Shown here in pieces: positions 19,612 through 28,289 of a stretch of DNA of 64,000 nucleotides. Source of the stretch: Janthinobacterium sp. LM6. GTDB taxonomy: Bacteria > Pseudomonadota > Gammaproteobacteria > Burkholderiales > Burkholderiaceae_D. Every line of letters begins with the position of its first letter. The stretch's first letter is position 1. The position numbers and the translations under genes are program-made. The notes beneath the pieces were generated by a model. It saw only the letters and a list, made by a program, of their open reading frames with translations, did no database searches and had not been told where the DNA came from. The stretch spans positions 3,286,001-3,350,000 of the forward strand of contig NZ_CP019510.1 in the NCBI RefSeq assembly GCF_002002885.1. The letters run 5' to 3'.

Positions 19612-21249
19612 TTATGTGTCTGCAATTTTTACACCCAATGTTCGCCAAAAAGTCGGGTGAATATGAGCAATTGAGTTAGGTTTAATCGCGCCAGAACTGG
19701 GACCTTCACTTGCTCGGAAAGACCAAAAAGTGCCGCTGGTGGAGTCTGGTTTTATTCCAATTAGTCCAACAATGTAAAATATATTAAATAATGTTTGTGT
19801 GACAAAGTGAATTGTTCCTTTGCCATTCATCAAAAAATCAACTGCGGCGCCAATTACTATGTCGCCGCTTTCCAGTTCATTTGAGAACTCGTTATATACC
19901 AAATCTTCAATGGACTCTTTTGATATAAAGCTCATTTTGAAAGATGTAGGTTTTCGTAAAAGTACTCTCGTGTATCTGGTGAGGTTAGGATATGTTGCCC
20001 CCCATTCTTCTTGAAGTGACGTTAAGCGCTTACTTGAATACTCTCCCTCGGCATCTAAAACGCATTGAGCCGAAACATTTTTCCTATCTTCCGCGTGGTC
20101 TAGGCATGCGTTTAGAAATAAGATGGCATCGCGAGGTCGATAGAATGTTCTTTCTGTTAAATAGTCTATAAATTCAATTTTCCCTATTTTTTGCGGGAAA
20201 AGATCTTTTAATTTTATGGCTTTTGATGTATATCGTTCGCGGACGAGCTTGCCAATTCGCTTATCCAATAAATCTTCTATTTGTGATTTCGACCATCTTA
20301 GCTTTAGATACAGTGATTCGTATTTTTCTTCTTGAAAACCTGAATCTCGAGTTGCGGAAATTACCCTGTTAAGTAAATCCACTCTTATTGATATTATTAT
20401 TTTAACATATCTTATTTTCTGAAAAGATCTAACCGTTTCTATTAGTGCTCTAATTAGTTTGTAGCGTAATGAATCCTCAACCCAGTGTTCATCAAGGCCA
20501 TCTATTGTGATGAAGTAATGTCTTTGTGGATCATTGAAGACGTCATCTGATAATATTCGTATTACATCGGACAATGCTTTTATCTGAATTTGATTAACAA
20601 CTTTTCTCCCGCGTTGAATTACCTCCTGTTTTTGTTCCTCTGTGAGTTTTTTTCCTCCCGCCAAATCAAATTTTACGCCTTGTAGATCGGTCCCTAAGGA
20701 TGATCTTAAATCTGTTTCCACTTTCGTGGTTAGCTCTTTAACGCGATATTCTGTTTCATCCCAAAATTTCTCTCCCCATTCTTTGAGATAGTTTATTGCT
20801 TGCTCTTTTGAATGATCACGCTTTATGCTATTGAAGAAGTTTGCAAGAAACCCCTTTTTTTGATCTTCGTTATTGATGTTAAATTTATTTTTCAGTAATT
20901 CTACGGCTAGAACATGCTTCCATAGTAGTTGATAGAATAAATCAAGATTTACACCTGCAGCCTCAAAGAAATTCAATATGTCAGAATTGGCAATGTATGC
21001 AAGTGAAAGATTTTGAGGTGGAAGTTCTATGACATTTTCCTCAACTTCTCGCAATTTTCTAATTAGCGCACTTTTGCCTGCTCCAGTTCGGCCAACAATT
21101 ATGCGCTTTGGGTTATGTATATCTTGAAGCGCATTTAAGTCGCCAGTTTCAATGAAGCACTCAGATAGATATTTATCATCGGATTCGGCATCAGCGGTGC
21201 CTACTGTGTCATTCCTACGAAATCTGAAATCAACGCCGGGTGTATTCAT
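19612..21249 (-). CDS. AT-rich P-loop ATPase, Sll1717-like
   Basis: A 545-residue P-loop NTPase that looks like the Sll1717-type ATPase family. Walker A is GRTGAGKS at residues 53-60 and Walker B is FITIDGLDE near 246-254. A conserved FYRPRDAILFLNACL box follows in the C-terminal half, as in related KAP/STAND-like ATPases. There is no membrane segment or recognisable nuclease, TIR or protease effector. Codon use is strikingly AT-rich compared with every neighbour (AAT, AAA, TTT and ATA abundant), which points to horizontal transfer. Proteins of this sort are frequent in accessory and defence islands, but a role here is inference. The region around it is AT-rich from about 19600 to 21330. Confidence 0.75.
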   Translation of the reverse strand: MNTPGVDFRFRRNDTVGTADAESDDKYLSECFIETGDLNALQDIHNPKRIIVGRTGAGKSALIRKLREVEENVIELPPQNLSLAYIANSDILNFFEAAGVNLDLFYQLLWKHVLAVELLKNKFNINNEDQKKGFLANFFNSIKRDHSKEQAINYLKEWGEKFWDETEYRVKELTTKVETDLRSSLGTDLQGVKFDLAGGKKLTEEQKQEVIQRGRKVVNQIQIKALSDVIRILSDDVFNDPQRHYFITIDGLDEHWVEDSLRYKLIRALIETVRSFQKIRYVKIIISIRVDLLNRVISATRDSGFQEEKYESLYLKLRWSKSQIEDLLDKRIGKLVRERYTSKAIKLKDLFPQKIGKIEFIDYLTERTFYRPRDAILFLNACLDHAEDRKNVSAQCVLDAEGEYSSKRLTSLQEEWGATYPNLTRYTRVLLRKPTSFKMSFISKESIEDLVYNEFSNELESGDIVIGAAVDFLMNGKGTIHFVTQTLFNIFYIVGLIGIKPDSTSGTFWSFRASEGPSSGAIKPNSIAHIHPTFWRTLGVKIADT

Positions 21250-21327
21250 ATTTATTGAAGTCTCCTATTTTAATTTAATCATATTTTTCAAATGACATTA
21301 ATTAATTGAAATTATAATTATCTATCT

Positions 21328-22134
21328 TCACAAACCCTTCGCCACCCCCACAATCACCACCGCCGACGGCACCAGCAAAAACTGCGCAATCAGCGTGCCC
21401 GCCAATCTGCTTCCCACCAGCCACACCACTGCTCTCCGGAACTGCGATTCTTCGATCTTTCCTTCGATAACGTCATCGGTCATGCCCGACATGTGCGGGT
21501 CGATGAAGACGGCCATCATGATGGTGGCGCCGCCGTTGATGATCGATGACAGGGTGCTGGAGGTGACGCGTACGCTGGGGTCGAGCACGCCTGCGTACAA
21601 CGCCGCGAAGACGCCTACCGTCCACAGGGCCGTGGCGATGACGTTCATGGCCGTCATGGAGATTGAAACGCCGGATTTTTCGCGCAAACCAGTGACGTTG
21701 GCGGGCTTGGGCAGGCTGGCGGAGGTCTTGAGGTAGGACAAGCCGCCCTTGAAGACGGCGTGCAGCAGCAGTTTCGGCACCGACCTGTGCACCTGGAAGT
21801 GTTCGACGGCGCGGCAGAAGGCGCGCTGGAAGGTGGGGATCAGGATGGCGCCCAATATCGTCGCCAGGCTGGCGGAGAACAGCAGCCAGCGGAAGTCCAG
21901 CAATAGCGTGCCGGCGGCGACGTGCTGGTCGATGCCCGTTTCCATGCGCTTGGCCAGAAATGGCCCCAGGAAAGAGTTCGACGTGCGCGACAGCAGCATG
22001 AGGATGCTGAACAGGGCCAGCGAGACGGCGATGCGCCGCGTACGGATGCCGGCGATGCGCACGGAGTAGGCCAGGGTGCCGATGATGTGGATGATGAACG
22101 TCAGCGCGCAAATCAGCAGCAATTGCTTGTCCAT
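21328..22134 (-). CDS. amj: Lipid II flippase Amj-like membrane protein
   Basis: A 268-residue polytopic membrane protein with about six hydrophobic helices. It matches the Amj (YdaH) family, which in Bacillus subtilis is an alternative lipid II flippase for peptidoglycan synthesis. The family-typical N-terminus is clear: TFIIHIIGTLAYSVRIAGIR, then TRRIAVSLALFSILMLLSRT. ATG 22134 is preferred over an upstream in-frame ATG at 22167 because AAGG lies just before it. Amj was defined in Firmicutes, so a flippase role in this Gram-negative is inferred from homology only. It stands alone between the AT-rich ATPase and the TerB-like gene. Confidence 0.75.
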   Translation of the reverse strand: MDKQLLLICALTFIIHIIGTLAYSVRIAGIRTRRIAVSLALFSILMLLSRTSNSFLGPFLAKRMETGIDQHVAAGTLLLDFRWLLFSASLATILGAILIPTFQRAFCRAVEHFQVHRSVPKLLLHAVFKGGLSYLKTSASLPKPANVTGLREKSGVSISMTAMNVIATALWTVGVFAALYAGVLDPSVRVTSSTLSSIINGGATIMMAVFIDPHMSGMTDDVIEGKIEESQFRRAVVWLVGSRLAGTLIAQFLLVPSAVVIVGVAKGL

Positions 22135-22288
22135 CACAACCTTGCAGTAAAGAAAATGTAATTCCATGCTGCCATGAAGTTACTTATTTTTCAACTGCAA
22201 ATAAGATAATGCTCACACGATCTTGCTTTTGTGGTGTTTTATGTGCGCTAGTGTGGCGTTGGCTGAATTTCACCCCAAGGCAGAAACT

Positions 22289-22315
22289 GGGGTCAGACCC
22301 TTAGGGTCTGACCCC
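22289..22315. repeat. Dispersed palindrome, copy 3 (GGGGTCAGACCC type)
   Basis: A perfect 12-base inverted repeat around TTA, identical in both arms to copy 2 at 4717. It lies between the divergent Amj-type and TerB-like genes. Confidence 0.85.
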
Positions 22316-22457
22316 GGCTCTTTGCCTGTGGGTTGGACCATGCGGTCAGCGGAGGCAAGGCATGCTTCCAGCGCTTGGATTCCACCCCCGCGCCCCCAGC
22401 TAGGTGATAGTGGTAGCCTGTAGCGCTACCTCATTCGAACTAACCAGGAGAACCGCC

Positions 22458-22913
22458 ATGAGTTTCGATTCCTTTCTGTCCAAACTGAAGACCAAAGCCA
22501 GCGAACTGAAAACCGAGGCCTTGAAGTACAAGAACAAGGATTTCCTGAATGCCGCGATGGCGGGCTCGGCCCTGATCGCGATGGCCGACGGCAGCGTCAG
22601 TGCGGAAGAGAAGCAGAAGATGGTGAAGTTTATTGAAAGCAATGACGCGCTGTCGGTGTTTACCACCAGCGATGTCATCAAGGCTTTCCAGGAGTATGTC
22701 GGCCAGCTGGAGTTCGACAAGGATATCGGCGAAGCCAAGGCCTATCAGGCGCTGGGCAAGATGAAGTCGAATGTGGAGGCGTCGCGCCTGCTGGTGCGCA
22801 TGATCATCGCCGTCGCTTCGTCGGACGGCAATTTCGACGCCAACGAGCAGCGCGTGGCCAGCAAGATCGCGCGCGAGCTGGGCTTGACCCCGGCGGAGTT
22901 CGAGTTGCAGTAA
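22458..22913 (+). CDS. TerB-family tellurite-resistance-like protein
   Basis: A 151-residue helical protein of the TerB/TerB-like family. It has the two-fold pattern of acidic metal-binding turns: ALIAMADGSVSAEEKQKMVK near residue 40 and IIAVASSDGNFDANEQRVA near residue 120, both D-G-x-x-x-x-x-E. CAGGAG lies eight bases before ATG 22458. TerB proteins take part in metal or stress sensing in Ter gene networks. The TerY-P-like cluster is only 4 kb away, but the two are separated by unrelated genes, so a link is conjecture. Confidence 0.85.
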   Translation: MSFDSFLSKLKTKASELKTEALKYKNKDFLNAAMAGSALIAMADGSVSAEEKQKMVKFIESNDALSVFTTSDVIKAFQEYVGQLEFDKDIGEAKAYQALGKMKSNVEASRLLVRMIIAVASSDGNFDANEQRVASKIARELGLTPAEFELQ

Positions 22914-22919
22914 AGCCGG

Positions 22920-22939
22920 GCCAGCCGGCTCCGGCTGGC
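22920..22939. terminator. Convergent-gene hairpin
   Basis: GCCAGCCGG and CCGGCTGGC form a perfect 9-base stem with a 2-base centre between the TerB-like gene and the convergent lipoprotein gene. It lacks a T-run, so it is a terminator-like hairpin rather than a proven terminator. Confidence 0.5.
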
Positions 22940-23464
22940 TTAACTCTTGTCCCACCACGGCGGCGTGCCCGACGACCAGGGGCACGCCATCTCCACTTCG
23001 CTGATCCTGTAGCGGATCTCGATCACCTGGCCGGGGCTGAAGGGACCGCGTTTCCAGTCGCCGGAATCAAAGACGTAGCCTTTGCCCTTGATGCAAAGAC
23101 TGGTCGGATTGTTGCCGATGGGGCCGGTCGAGTGCAGGGTGACGCGCACTTCGCCGTTGGCGTCCAGCGGGGCGTCGCCGCCCGTGAACAGTGCATCCGA
23201 GCCGATGTCGCAGACAGTGGTGCTGCCTATCTTGCTGCAGTACTTGATATACGTTTGCTGGCGCGCCTGGGCCAGGTAATCGTCATGCCGCATCGGCTTG
23301 CCATCGTCATAGGTAAAGCGCAGGATGACTGGCGTGGGCTCGCTGGCAGGATGGCGCGTGGTGCTGGTGCAGGCGGCGCTGACCAGCGCCAGCAAGGGCC
23401 AGGCCAGCAGGCGCAGGCCGCGGCGCAGCAGGGATCGGGATTGACTGCCGGATGGATGCTGCAT
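22940..23464 (-). CDS. Putative lipoprotein, function unknown
   Basis: A 174-residue predicted lipoprotein. After an arginine-rich start, a hydrophobic stretch ends in the lipobox LVSAACTS, so C32 would be lipidated. The mature part has an Ig-like or beta-rich look (PVILRFTYDDGKPMRHDDYL, GEVRVTLHSTGPIGNNPTSL) with several cysteines (YCSKIGSTTVCDIG, SLCIKGKGY, EMACPW) that could pair in the periplasm. No family is recognised. It ends in WWDKS. Confidence 0.7.
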   Translation of the reverse strand: MQHPSGSQSRSLLRRGLRLLAWPLLALVSAACTSTTRHPASEPTPVILRFTYDDGKPMRHDDYLAQARQQTYIKYCSKIGSTTVCDIGSDALFTGGDAPLDANGEVRVTLHSTGPIGNNPTSLCIKGKGYVFDSGDWKRGPFSPGQVIEIRYRISEVEMACPWSSGTPPWWDKS

Positions 23465-23526
23465 GTGGCGTTGCCATTTGTCTCATGAACGGGCGCCGAT
23501 CATAGCATGCGAAGGCGGCGGTTCCG

Positions 23527-23919
23527 CTAGGACGCGCCGTGATTCAATTCCTGCAATACTTTCTTGCACAACACCCCATAGCCGACGCCCGTGCCGCGCT
23601 TGTGCGCGGCCAGGTCGTAGCCGGCGCTGATGTCGTCCCACGCCACGCTGCCGGGCAAGGGGCGCAGCTTGTCGTCCAGATCCATCTCGAAATGAATGAA
23701 GCGGCCGTCGGCGCTCAGCAGCTTGCCGTAGACGGCGGGCATGCCGGGCCAGGCCAGTTGCAGGTCGAGCATGAGGGCCGTGCCCAGCGCCACGCCATGG
23801 CTGGCCGCGCACTGGCGCAAGGCGTCGGGCAGGGGGCGGGCGCGCCACCAGGCCGCCGTCTGCTTGATGGCGGCCTGGGTCAGGGCGTTTTGCTGTTGCA
23901 CGGAATACTGCTTGCTCAT
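23527..23919 (-). CDS. Hypothetical protein
   Basis: A 130-residue soluble protein with good codon bias but no recognised family. It starts MSKQYSVQQQNALTQAAIKQ and contains a central FIHFEMDLDDKLRPLPGSVA segment and a C-terminal GVGYGVLCKKVLQEL helix. ATG 23919 is preferred because GGTGG lies five bases upstream; a GTG at 23928 is the alternative. It may be cotranscribed with the flanking minus-strand small genes. No function can be proposed. Confidence 0.6.
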   Translation of the reverse strand: MSKQYSVQQQNALTQAAIKQTAAWWRARPLPDALRQCAASHGVALGTALMLDLQLAWPGMPAVYGKLLSADGRFIHFEMDLDDKLRPLPGSVAWDDISAGYDLAAHKRGTGVGYGVLCKKVLQELNHGAS

Positions 23920-23952
23920 GGCTGCCACCCATGCGGCATGCGGCTTGCCGCC

Positions 23953-24402
23953 CTAGCGCGATGCCAGGCTCATGCTTTGCACATGGGCAGGCACGATCTC
24001 GCCGCTGGCCATTTTTTCGGCCGGCACGACCATCCGTACTTCGCCGCCCACGCTGCCATCGTCGCGCAGGTCGATGCGCATGGCCAGTTGCTGGTCGAGC
24101 GCCACGAAGCTGTCGCTGCCGGTGGCGATGATGCGGTGTTCTTCCTGGTCATCGATGCGCGCATACATCATGGCGCCGATGCTGCCCGCATTGCGCAGGT
24201 AGAGCACTTGTCCGTTCGACAGCTCATAGCCGCCGCGGAACGGGGCAAAACTTTCCGCACTCATGAAATGTTTGTGTGCCGGCAATTCGATCGTGTGCAG
24301 GCGTCCGCCGGGAACGACGACGGTCTGGCTGTCGGGGAGCGTTTGCGCATTTGCCAGCAGGGCGCAGACGCCCAGGGTGCCGGCCAATATCCATGTTTTC
24401 AT
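23953..24402 (-). CDS. Small exported protein, function unknown
   Basis: A 149-residue protein with a clear signal peptide (MKTWILAGTLGVCALLANAQ, cleavage after NA-Q or nearby). The mature chain is beta-rich (VVVPGGRLHTIELPAHKHFM, YELSNGQVLYLRNAG, AMRIDLRDDGSVGGEVRMVV) and has no cysteines. ATG 24402 is used because AAGGA precedes it at a workable distance; the in-frame ATG 24414 would have no spacing. No family is recognised. Confidence 0.65.
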   Translation of the reverse strand: MKTWILAGTLGVCALLANAQTLPDSQTVVVPGGRLHTIELPAHKHFMSAESFAPFRGGYELSNGQVLYLRNAGSIGAMMYARIDDQEEHRIIATGSDSFVALDQQLAMRIDLRDDGSVGGEVRMVVPAEKMASGEIVPAHVQSMSLASR

Positions 24403-24588
24403 TTTTTTACCCATCCTTGAACTGTGGTGCCGTCCGCTGCCGGCGCGGCGATGTTGATGTGGGTGACAGGGAAACCGCACCGGCTGGTCCGCAAGCGCTG
24501 CTGTCACTCTGGCAAGGCGCGGGCTGCCGGTCTTGCCAGTGTAGGCAGGCAATATCCACCGCGCATCATCCGATCGGATGACACGGCC

Positions 24589-25347
24589 TCATGCATCGAG
24601 CACGGCCAGGTGCGCCGTGGCGCCGTGGATCAGGGCGATCAGCTCGCCCTGGCGCCGCGTATCCGTCTTTAAATAGGTGTGGTGCAGGTGCGTCTTGACG
24701 GTGTTGACGCTGATGCCGCCCTGCGCGGCGATTTCTTCGATGGTGGCCCCTTGCGCCAGCGCCTTGCCCACTTGCGCCTCGGCTTGCGTCAAGTCAAACA
24801 ACTGGCGCAAGGCAGGGACGGACGTGCACGTTTTCGTGGGGTCGCGCGCGATCAGCAGGGCGCAGGTGGGCTGGCAATCGGCAAGCGGGGTGACAGTCAG
24901 GGCCAGCGGCGCTTGCTGCTTGCGCGGCAGGCGCAGCGACTGGCATTGCGCTGCGCCACCGGCGCTGGCGATCACCAGGCGCACGGCGCGCACCAGGGCG
25001 GGCGGGGCCGCGTGTTCCAGTTGCGCCGCATGCAGGGCGTGTCCGGCGGGGGTGGCGAAACGCAAGGCGAGGTTGCCATCGAGCACCAGCACGGCCGCGC
25101 CCATGGCGTCGAGCGCCGCCAGCGCGCAGTGGCTGGCCAGTTGCGCCTCGCGCAGGCGCTGCTGCAGGCACAGCGCGCGCTGCAGATGCGGCAGGAGTTC
25201 CTGCCATTGCTGGCCGTTCAGGCCGGCGTTGTCGAGCTGCGGCCAGTCGCCCGTGCCGCAGGCCGAGTCGTACATGGCGCCGATCAGTTTGCCCACGTCC
25301 GCGGTGACTGTCCCTGTGTGCATGCTTGCCCCCAATCCTGATGACAT
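24589..25347 (-). CDS. LuxR-family transcriptional regulator
   Basis: A 252-residue regulator. The C-terminal LuxR/FixJ helix-turn-helix is clear (LTQAEAQVGKALAQGATIEE, then ISVNTVKTHLHHTYLKTDT). The N-terminal region has a PAS-like feel (ALAALDAMGAAVLVLDGNLA, then LRFATPAGHAL), so it may sense a small signal. No receiver domain is present. The start is uncertain: ATG 25347 is listed, ATG 25323 with GGGGG upstream is an equally good choice. No target is apparent nearby. Confidence 0.8.
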   Translation of the reverse strand: MSSGLGASMHTGTVTADVGKLIGAMYDSACGTGDWPQLDNAGLNGQQWQELLPHLQRALCLQQRLREAQLASHCALAALDAMGAAVLVLDGNLALRFATPAGHALHAAQLEHAAPPALVRAVRLVIASAGGAAQCQSLRLPRKQQAPLALTVTPLADCQPTCALLIARDPTKTCTSVPALRQLFDLTQAEAQVGKALAQGATIEEIAAQGGISVNTVKTHLHHTYLKTDTRRQGELIALIHGATAHLAVLDA

Positions 25348-25613
25348 CAGTGTGCCGCAGGCGTGCAGGTGCGGAACTGGGTAAGGGCGGTCTTGCGCAA
25401 CGATGCGCCCCACCTTTGTGAGGAGGGGCGGGTCGCTGTCTTCTGTCCTGGGCAACTATCAAGATAGTACATGCGCGGCGCCACCGCAATGCGGCGCCGC
25501 CGGTGTAATCGTGCTCCTGGATAAAAGATTCCCCGATACAATAAAAAATTGTCAAAAATATAAACTCAGGGCATGGGGCGGGAGTCGCATGCCATGCTGA
25601 TTGAGGAAGTCAT

Positions 25614-26117
25614 ATGGCCAGCAGTATTTTTTCGATGAAACCGCTTTTGATCGGCTTCCTGTGTCTTTGCATGGCGGTTTCACAGGCGGCAACGGGCCAG
25701 GAAAGCCAGGACTTGACGGTCAATTTAAGCGGCTACAACCATACCGATCACGGGATAGGCAGTTATGAGGTGACCTTGCAGAATGGCGCCACTGCGGGGG
25801 CGGGCTATCTGGACGCCGGCCAGGGCGGCGGCGGCCATACCTGTTGCCTTTCCATTCCCCGCGTGTGGCAGGCGGGAATGACGGCGAATATCGTCATGCA
25901 TACCATCAAGAAAGGCAAGGATATCCGCGTGGAACAAACCGTGCCAGTGCCGCAATATGCGGCTGGCGATGCGGGACTGTTCATCGTGCATTTTCTGCGC
26001 AATGGCAGCTACAAGGTCTTCGTGACCAAATACTCGCTGGGGCATCGGAAATATCCGCTTGCCGGCAAGGAGGCGGAGCTGGAGCCGGGCGTGCCCTTGG
26101 AAATCATCTGGGAATAG
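25614..26117 (+). CDS. DUF3304-type exported protein
   Basis: A 167-residue protein with an N-terminal signal (SMKPLLIGFLCLCMAVSQA). The mature part matches what I know of DUF3304: NLSGYNHTDHGIGSYEV, then the glycine run and double cysteine in GGGGHTCCLSIPRVWQAGM, and the C-terminal PLEIIWE. DUF3304 proteins are small periplasmic or lipoprotein-like products often found near type VI secretion or polymorphic toxin genes. None are visible here. GAGGAAG precedes ATG 25614. Function unknown. Confidence 0.75.
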   Translation: MASSIFSMKPLLIGFLCLCMAVSQAATGQESQDLTVNLSGYNHTDHGIGSYEVTLQNGATAGAGYLDAGQGGGGHTCCLSIPRVWQAGMTANIVMHTIKKGKDIRVEQTVPVPQYAAGDAGLFIVHFLRNGSYKVFVTKYSLGHRKYPLAGKEAELEPGVPLEIIWE

Positions 26118-26122
26118 CGCTG

Positions 26123-26605
26123 CTATCTTCGGGATGCACGTCGCGCGCCTTCGGCAATCAGGCTTTGCAGGAGCATGCGCGACTTCGCATCCGTGGCGCG
26201 CACATCATCGATCCGGGCGGGCAGCTCGGCTGGATCAAATTTTTTGATTAATTTGCAATAATCTTCTGTTTCTCGCGGACAGAATTCAAGTTCCAGCAAC
26301 GCGACGGTTTTTGCTGTCAAGCCACGCCGTTGCATCTCGGACAGCAGGTCGGCACGTTGCCTTAACGCCCTGGCGAAGCCGCTCTTGATGCGTTTCCCGA
26401 AGGGCAGGCCAGGATCTTTGGTCAGTATCAGGAAGGCGACGCGCACGGCAGTGGCGTTGCCGTTGCGGATTTCCAGCGCCACTTGCTTGCACACGTGCGA
26501 CAGACGCAGCCCTGGATGCGCGATTGGCGGCCCAGCATCGAACTGCTGCAGTTTTTCTCCCAGGAATTCTTCCAGCTCTTCCAGGCTGGCGATCGGTATC
26601 ATCAT
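26123..26605 (-). CDS. Hypothetical protein
   Basis: A 160-residue soluble, mostly helical protein with no recognised family. Visible segments are IPIASLEELEEFLGEKLQQF at the N-terminus, KRIKSGFARALRQRADLLSE in the middle and an arginine-rich C-terminus. It is convergent with the DUF3304 gene, with only five bases between their ends. ATG 26605 or 26602 are both possible starts. No function is proposed. Confidence 0.6.
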   Translation of the reverse strand: MMIPIASLEELEEFLGEKLQQFDAGPPIAHPGLRLSHVCKQVALEIRNGNATAVRVAFLILTKDPGLPFGKRIKSGFARALRQRADLLSEMQRRGLTAKTVALLELEFCPRETEDYCKLIKKFDPAELPARIDDVRATDAKSRMLLQSLIAEGARRASRR

Positions 26606-26832
26606 CAAGTTTGCTTATTTGGCCGTTGCCGGGCGACCTGAATGGCGCAGTGTACGAGGTTGTTGCTTTCAGAGCAAGTTCACCGGGCACGCGATGGGGG
26701 AGGGATGAAAAAATCCCTAAAAATCAGCACTTTGATAGCGCATGGCGCAATCCCAAGCAATCGGACGCATGGAAAACATATCCATAGGGTAAGCTTCGGG
26801 GCTAGGCTATTTCGCAACTCTATCAAAATTAC

Positions 26833-27516
26833 ATGACTTCCATAATGATCCCCGATGTCGCCCTGGTCGACAATACCGAACAACGCACGCCGCTGGTGCT
26901 CGTGTTGGACTGCTCCGGCAGCATGGATGGCGAACCCGTCTCGCTGCTCAACGAAGGCCTGGCCTTGCTGGAACAGGAATTGAAATCCGACGTAATCGCC
27001 GCCAAGCGCGTGCGCATCCTGGTGATTCAGTATGGCGCCCACGATGAAGCGGTCGTCGCCAGCAACTGGTGCGACGCCATGGATTTCACGGCGCCCCGGC
27101 TTGAAGCGAACGGCACCACGCCGACCGGCGCGGCCGTGGAACTGGCGCTGGCGGAAATCGAGCAGGAAAAGCAGCGTTTCCGCCAGGCGGGCGTGGCGTA
27201 CACGCGGCCGTGGCTGTTTTTGATGTCGGACGGCGAGCCGACGGACCGCTGGCAGCATGGCGCCGAACAGGCGCGGGCGGCCGAGCAGGCGAATAAAGTG
27301 GCGATCTTCCCCATCGCCGTGGGCGACCATGCGAATATCGATTCCCTGGGCGAATTCTCCAGCCGTGGCGAACGGGGCGTGAAGCAGCTGAAGGGCTTGC
27401 AGTTCCGCGAACTGTTCCTGTGGCTGAGCGCCAGCATGCAGGTGGTGTCGCAATCGCGTCCCGGTGCGCAGGCCCAGCTGGCCTCGACGGACGGCTGGTC
27501 GGTCGTGAATACGTGA
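26833..27516 (+). CDS. vWA-domain protein, TerY/YegL-like
   Basis: A 227-residue von Willebrand factor A domain protein. The metal-ion-dependent adhesion site is complete: DCSGSMDG (the DxSxS motif), the threonine in TTPTGAAVELA, and the aspartate in LFLMSDGEPTD. It fits the TerY/YegL type that is paired with a PP2C phosphatase and a kinase in TerY-P-like triads. It has no signal peptide or membrane helix, so it should be cytoplasmic. It is the first gene of the operon, 14 bases before the phosphatase. No clear Shine-Dalgarno precedes ATG 26833; ATG 26845 is an alternative. Confidence 0.9.
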   Translation: MTSIMIPDVALVDNTEQRTPLVLVLDCSGSMDGEPVSLLNEGLALLEQELKSDVIAAKRVRILVIQYGAHDEAVVASNWCDAMDFTAPRLEANGTTPTGAAVELALAEIEQEKQRFRQAGVAYTRPWLFLMSDGEPTDRWQHGAEQARAAEQANKVAIFPIAVGDHANIDSLGEFSSRGERGVKQLKGLQFRELFLWLSASMQVVSQSRPGAQAQLASTDGWSVVNT

Positions 27517-27530
27517 AAGCCCGCTGATCC

Positions 27531-28289
27531 ATGACTGCAGTACAGAATATCTGGCGCGTGTTCGGCGCCTCCGTCACGGGCAAGGCGCACCTGGATAAAG
27601 ACATCGCTTGCCAGGATGCGCACGCGCACGCCGTCGCGAATGACGTGCTGGTCGCCATCGTTTGCGATGGCGCCGGTTCGGCCCGGCTCAGCGAACAAGG
27701 CGCGCAGTTTGTCGCAGCGCAAACCGTGCAGGCGCTGGCCGGACGGCTGGAGCAGGGCGCCACCGTGCGGGATCTGCATGACGGCGCACTGGCGGGCACC
27801 CTGGCGCAGATACGCGCCGCACTGGACGACATCGCCCGCGCCGCCAACGCCACCCTGGATGACTATGCTGCCACCGTCGTCGGCGTGGTCATGGGGCAAG
27901 ATACAGGCTTCTTCTTCCACCTGGGCGACGGCCTGGGCGTGGCGCAACTGGGCGATGGCGGCGAACTGATCTCGTTGCCAGCCAACGGCGAATACGCCAA
28001 CGAAACATATTTCATCAGCGGCGAGCGCTGGCGCGAGCAGTTGCGCCTGTTGCCGATTCCCCATGCCACGCGCGGCGTGGTGCTGATGTCGGACGGCTGC
28101 ATGCCCTTTGCCATGAGCAAGAACAATGGGGGCCTGTACGCGCCGTTCATGGATGCCGTGCAAGGCTATCTGCGCACGGTCGAAAGTATCGAGCTGGGCA
28201 ATGCGGCGCTGGCGTCCACCCTGGCCGACCCGCGCACGCACCAGATCACGGGCGACGACAAGACCCTGCTGCTGGCCTTGCGCGCATGA
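27531..28289 (+). CDS. PP2C-family protein phosphatase
   Basis: A 252-residue cytoplasmic serine/threonine phosphatase of the PP2C (PPM) family. The metal-binding motif is VAIVCDGAGSARLSEQGAQF. The later conserved acidic motifs are VVLMSDGCMPF and the C-terminal TGDDKTLLLAL. An aspartate after the N-terminal strand (KDIACQDA) also fits. It probably reverses phosphorylation by the kinase encoded next: the kinase ATG overlaps this stop codon (ATGA at 28286-28289), a sign of translational coupling. It matches the phosphatase member of TerY-P and YegK-YegL-YegI sets. Confidence 0.9.
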   Translation: MTAVQNIWRVFGASVTGKAHLDKDIACQDAHAHAVANDVLVAIVCDGAGSARLSEQGAQFVAAQTVQALAGRLEQGATVRDLHDGALAGTLAQIRAALDDIARAANATLDDYAATVVGVVMGQDTGFFFHLGDGLGVAQLGDGGELISLPANGEYANETYFISGERWREQLRLLPIPHATRGVVLMSDGCMPFAMSKNNGGLYAPFMDAVQGYLRTVESIELGNAALASTLADPRTHQITGDDKTLLLALRA

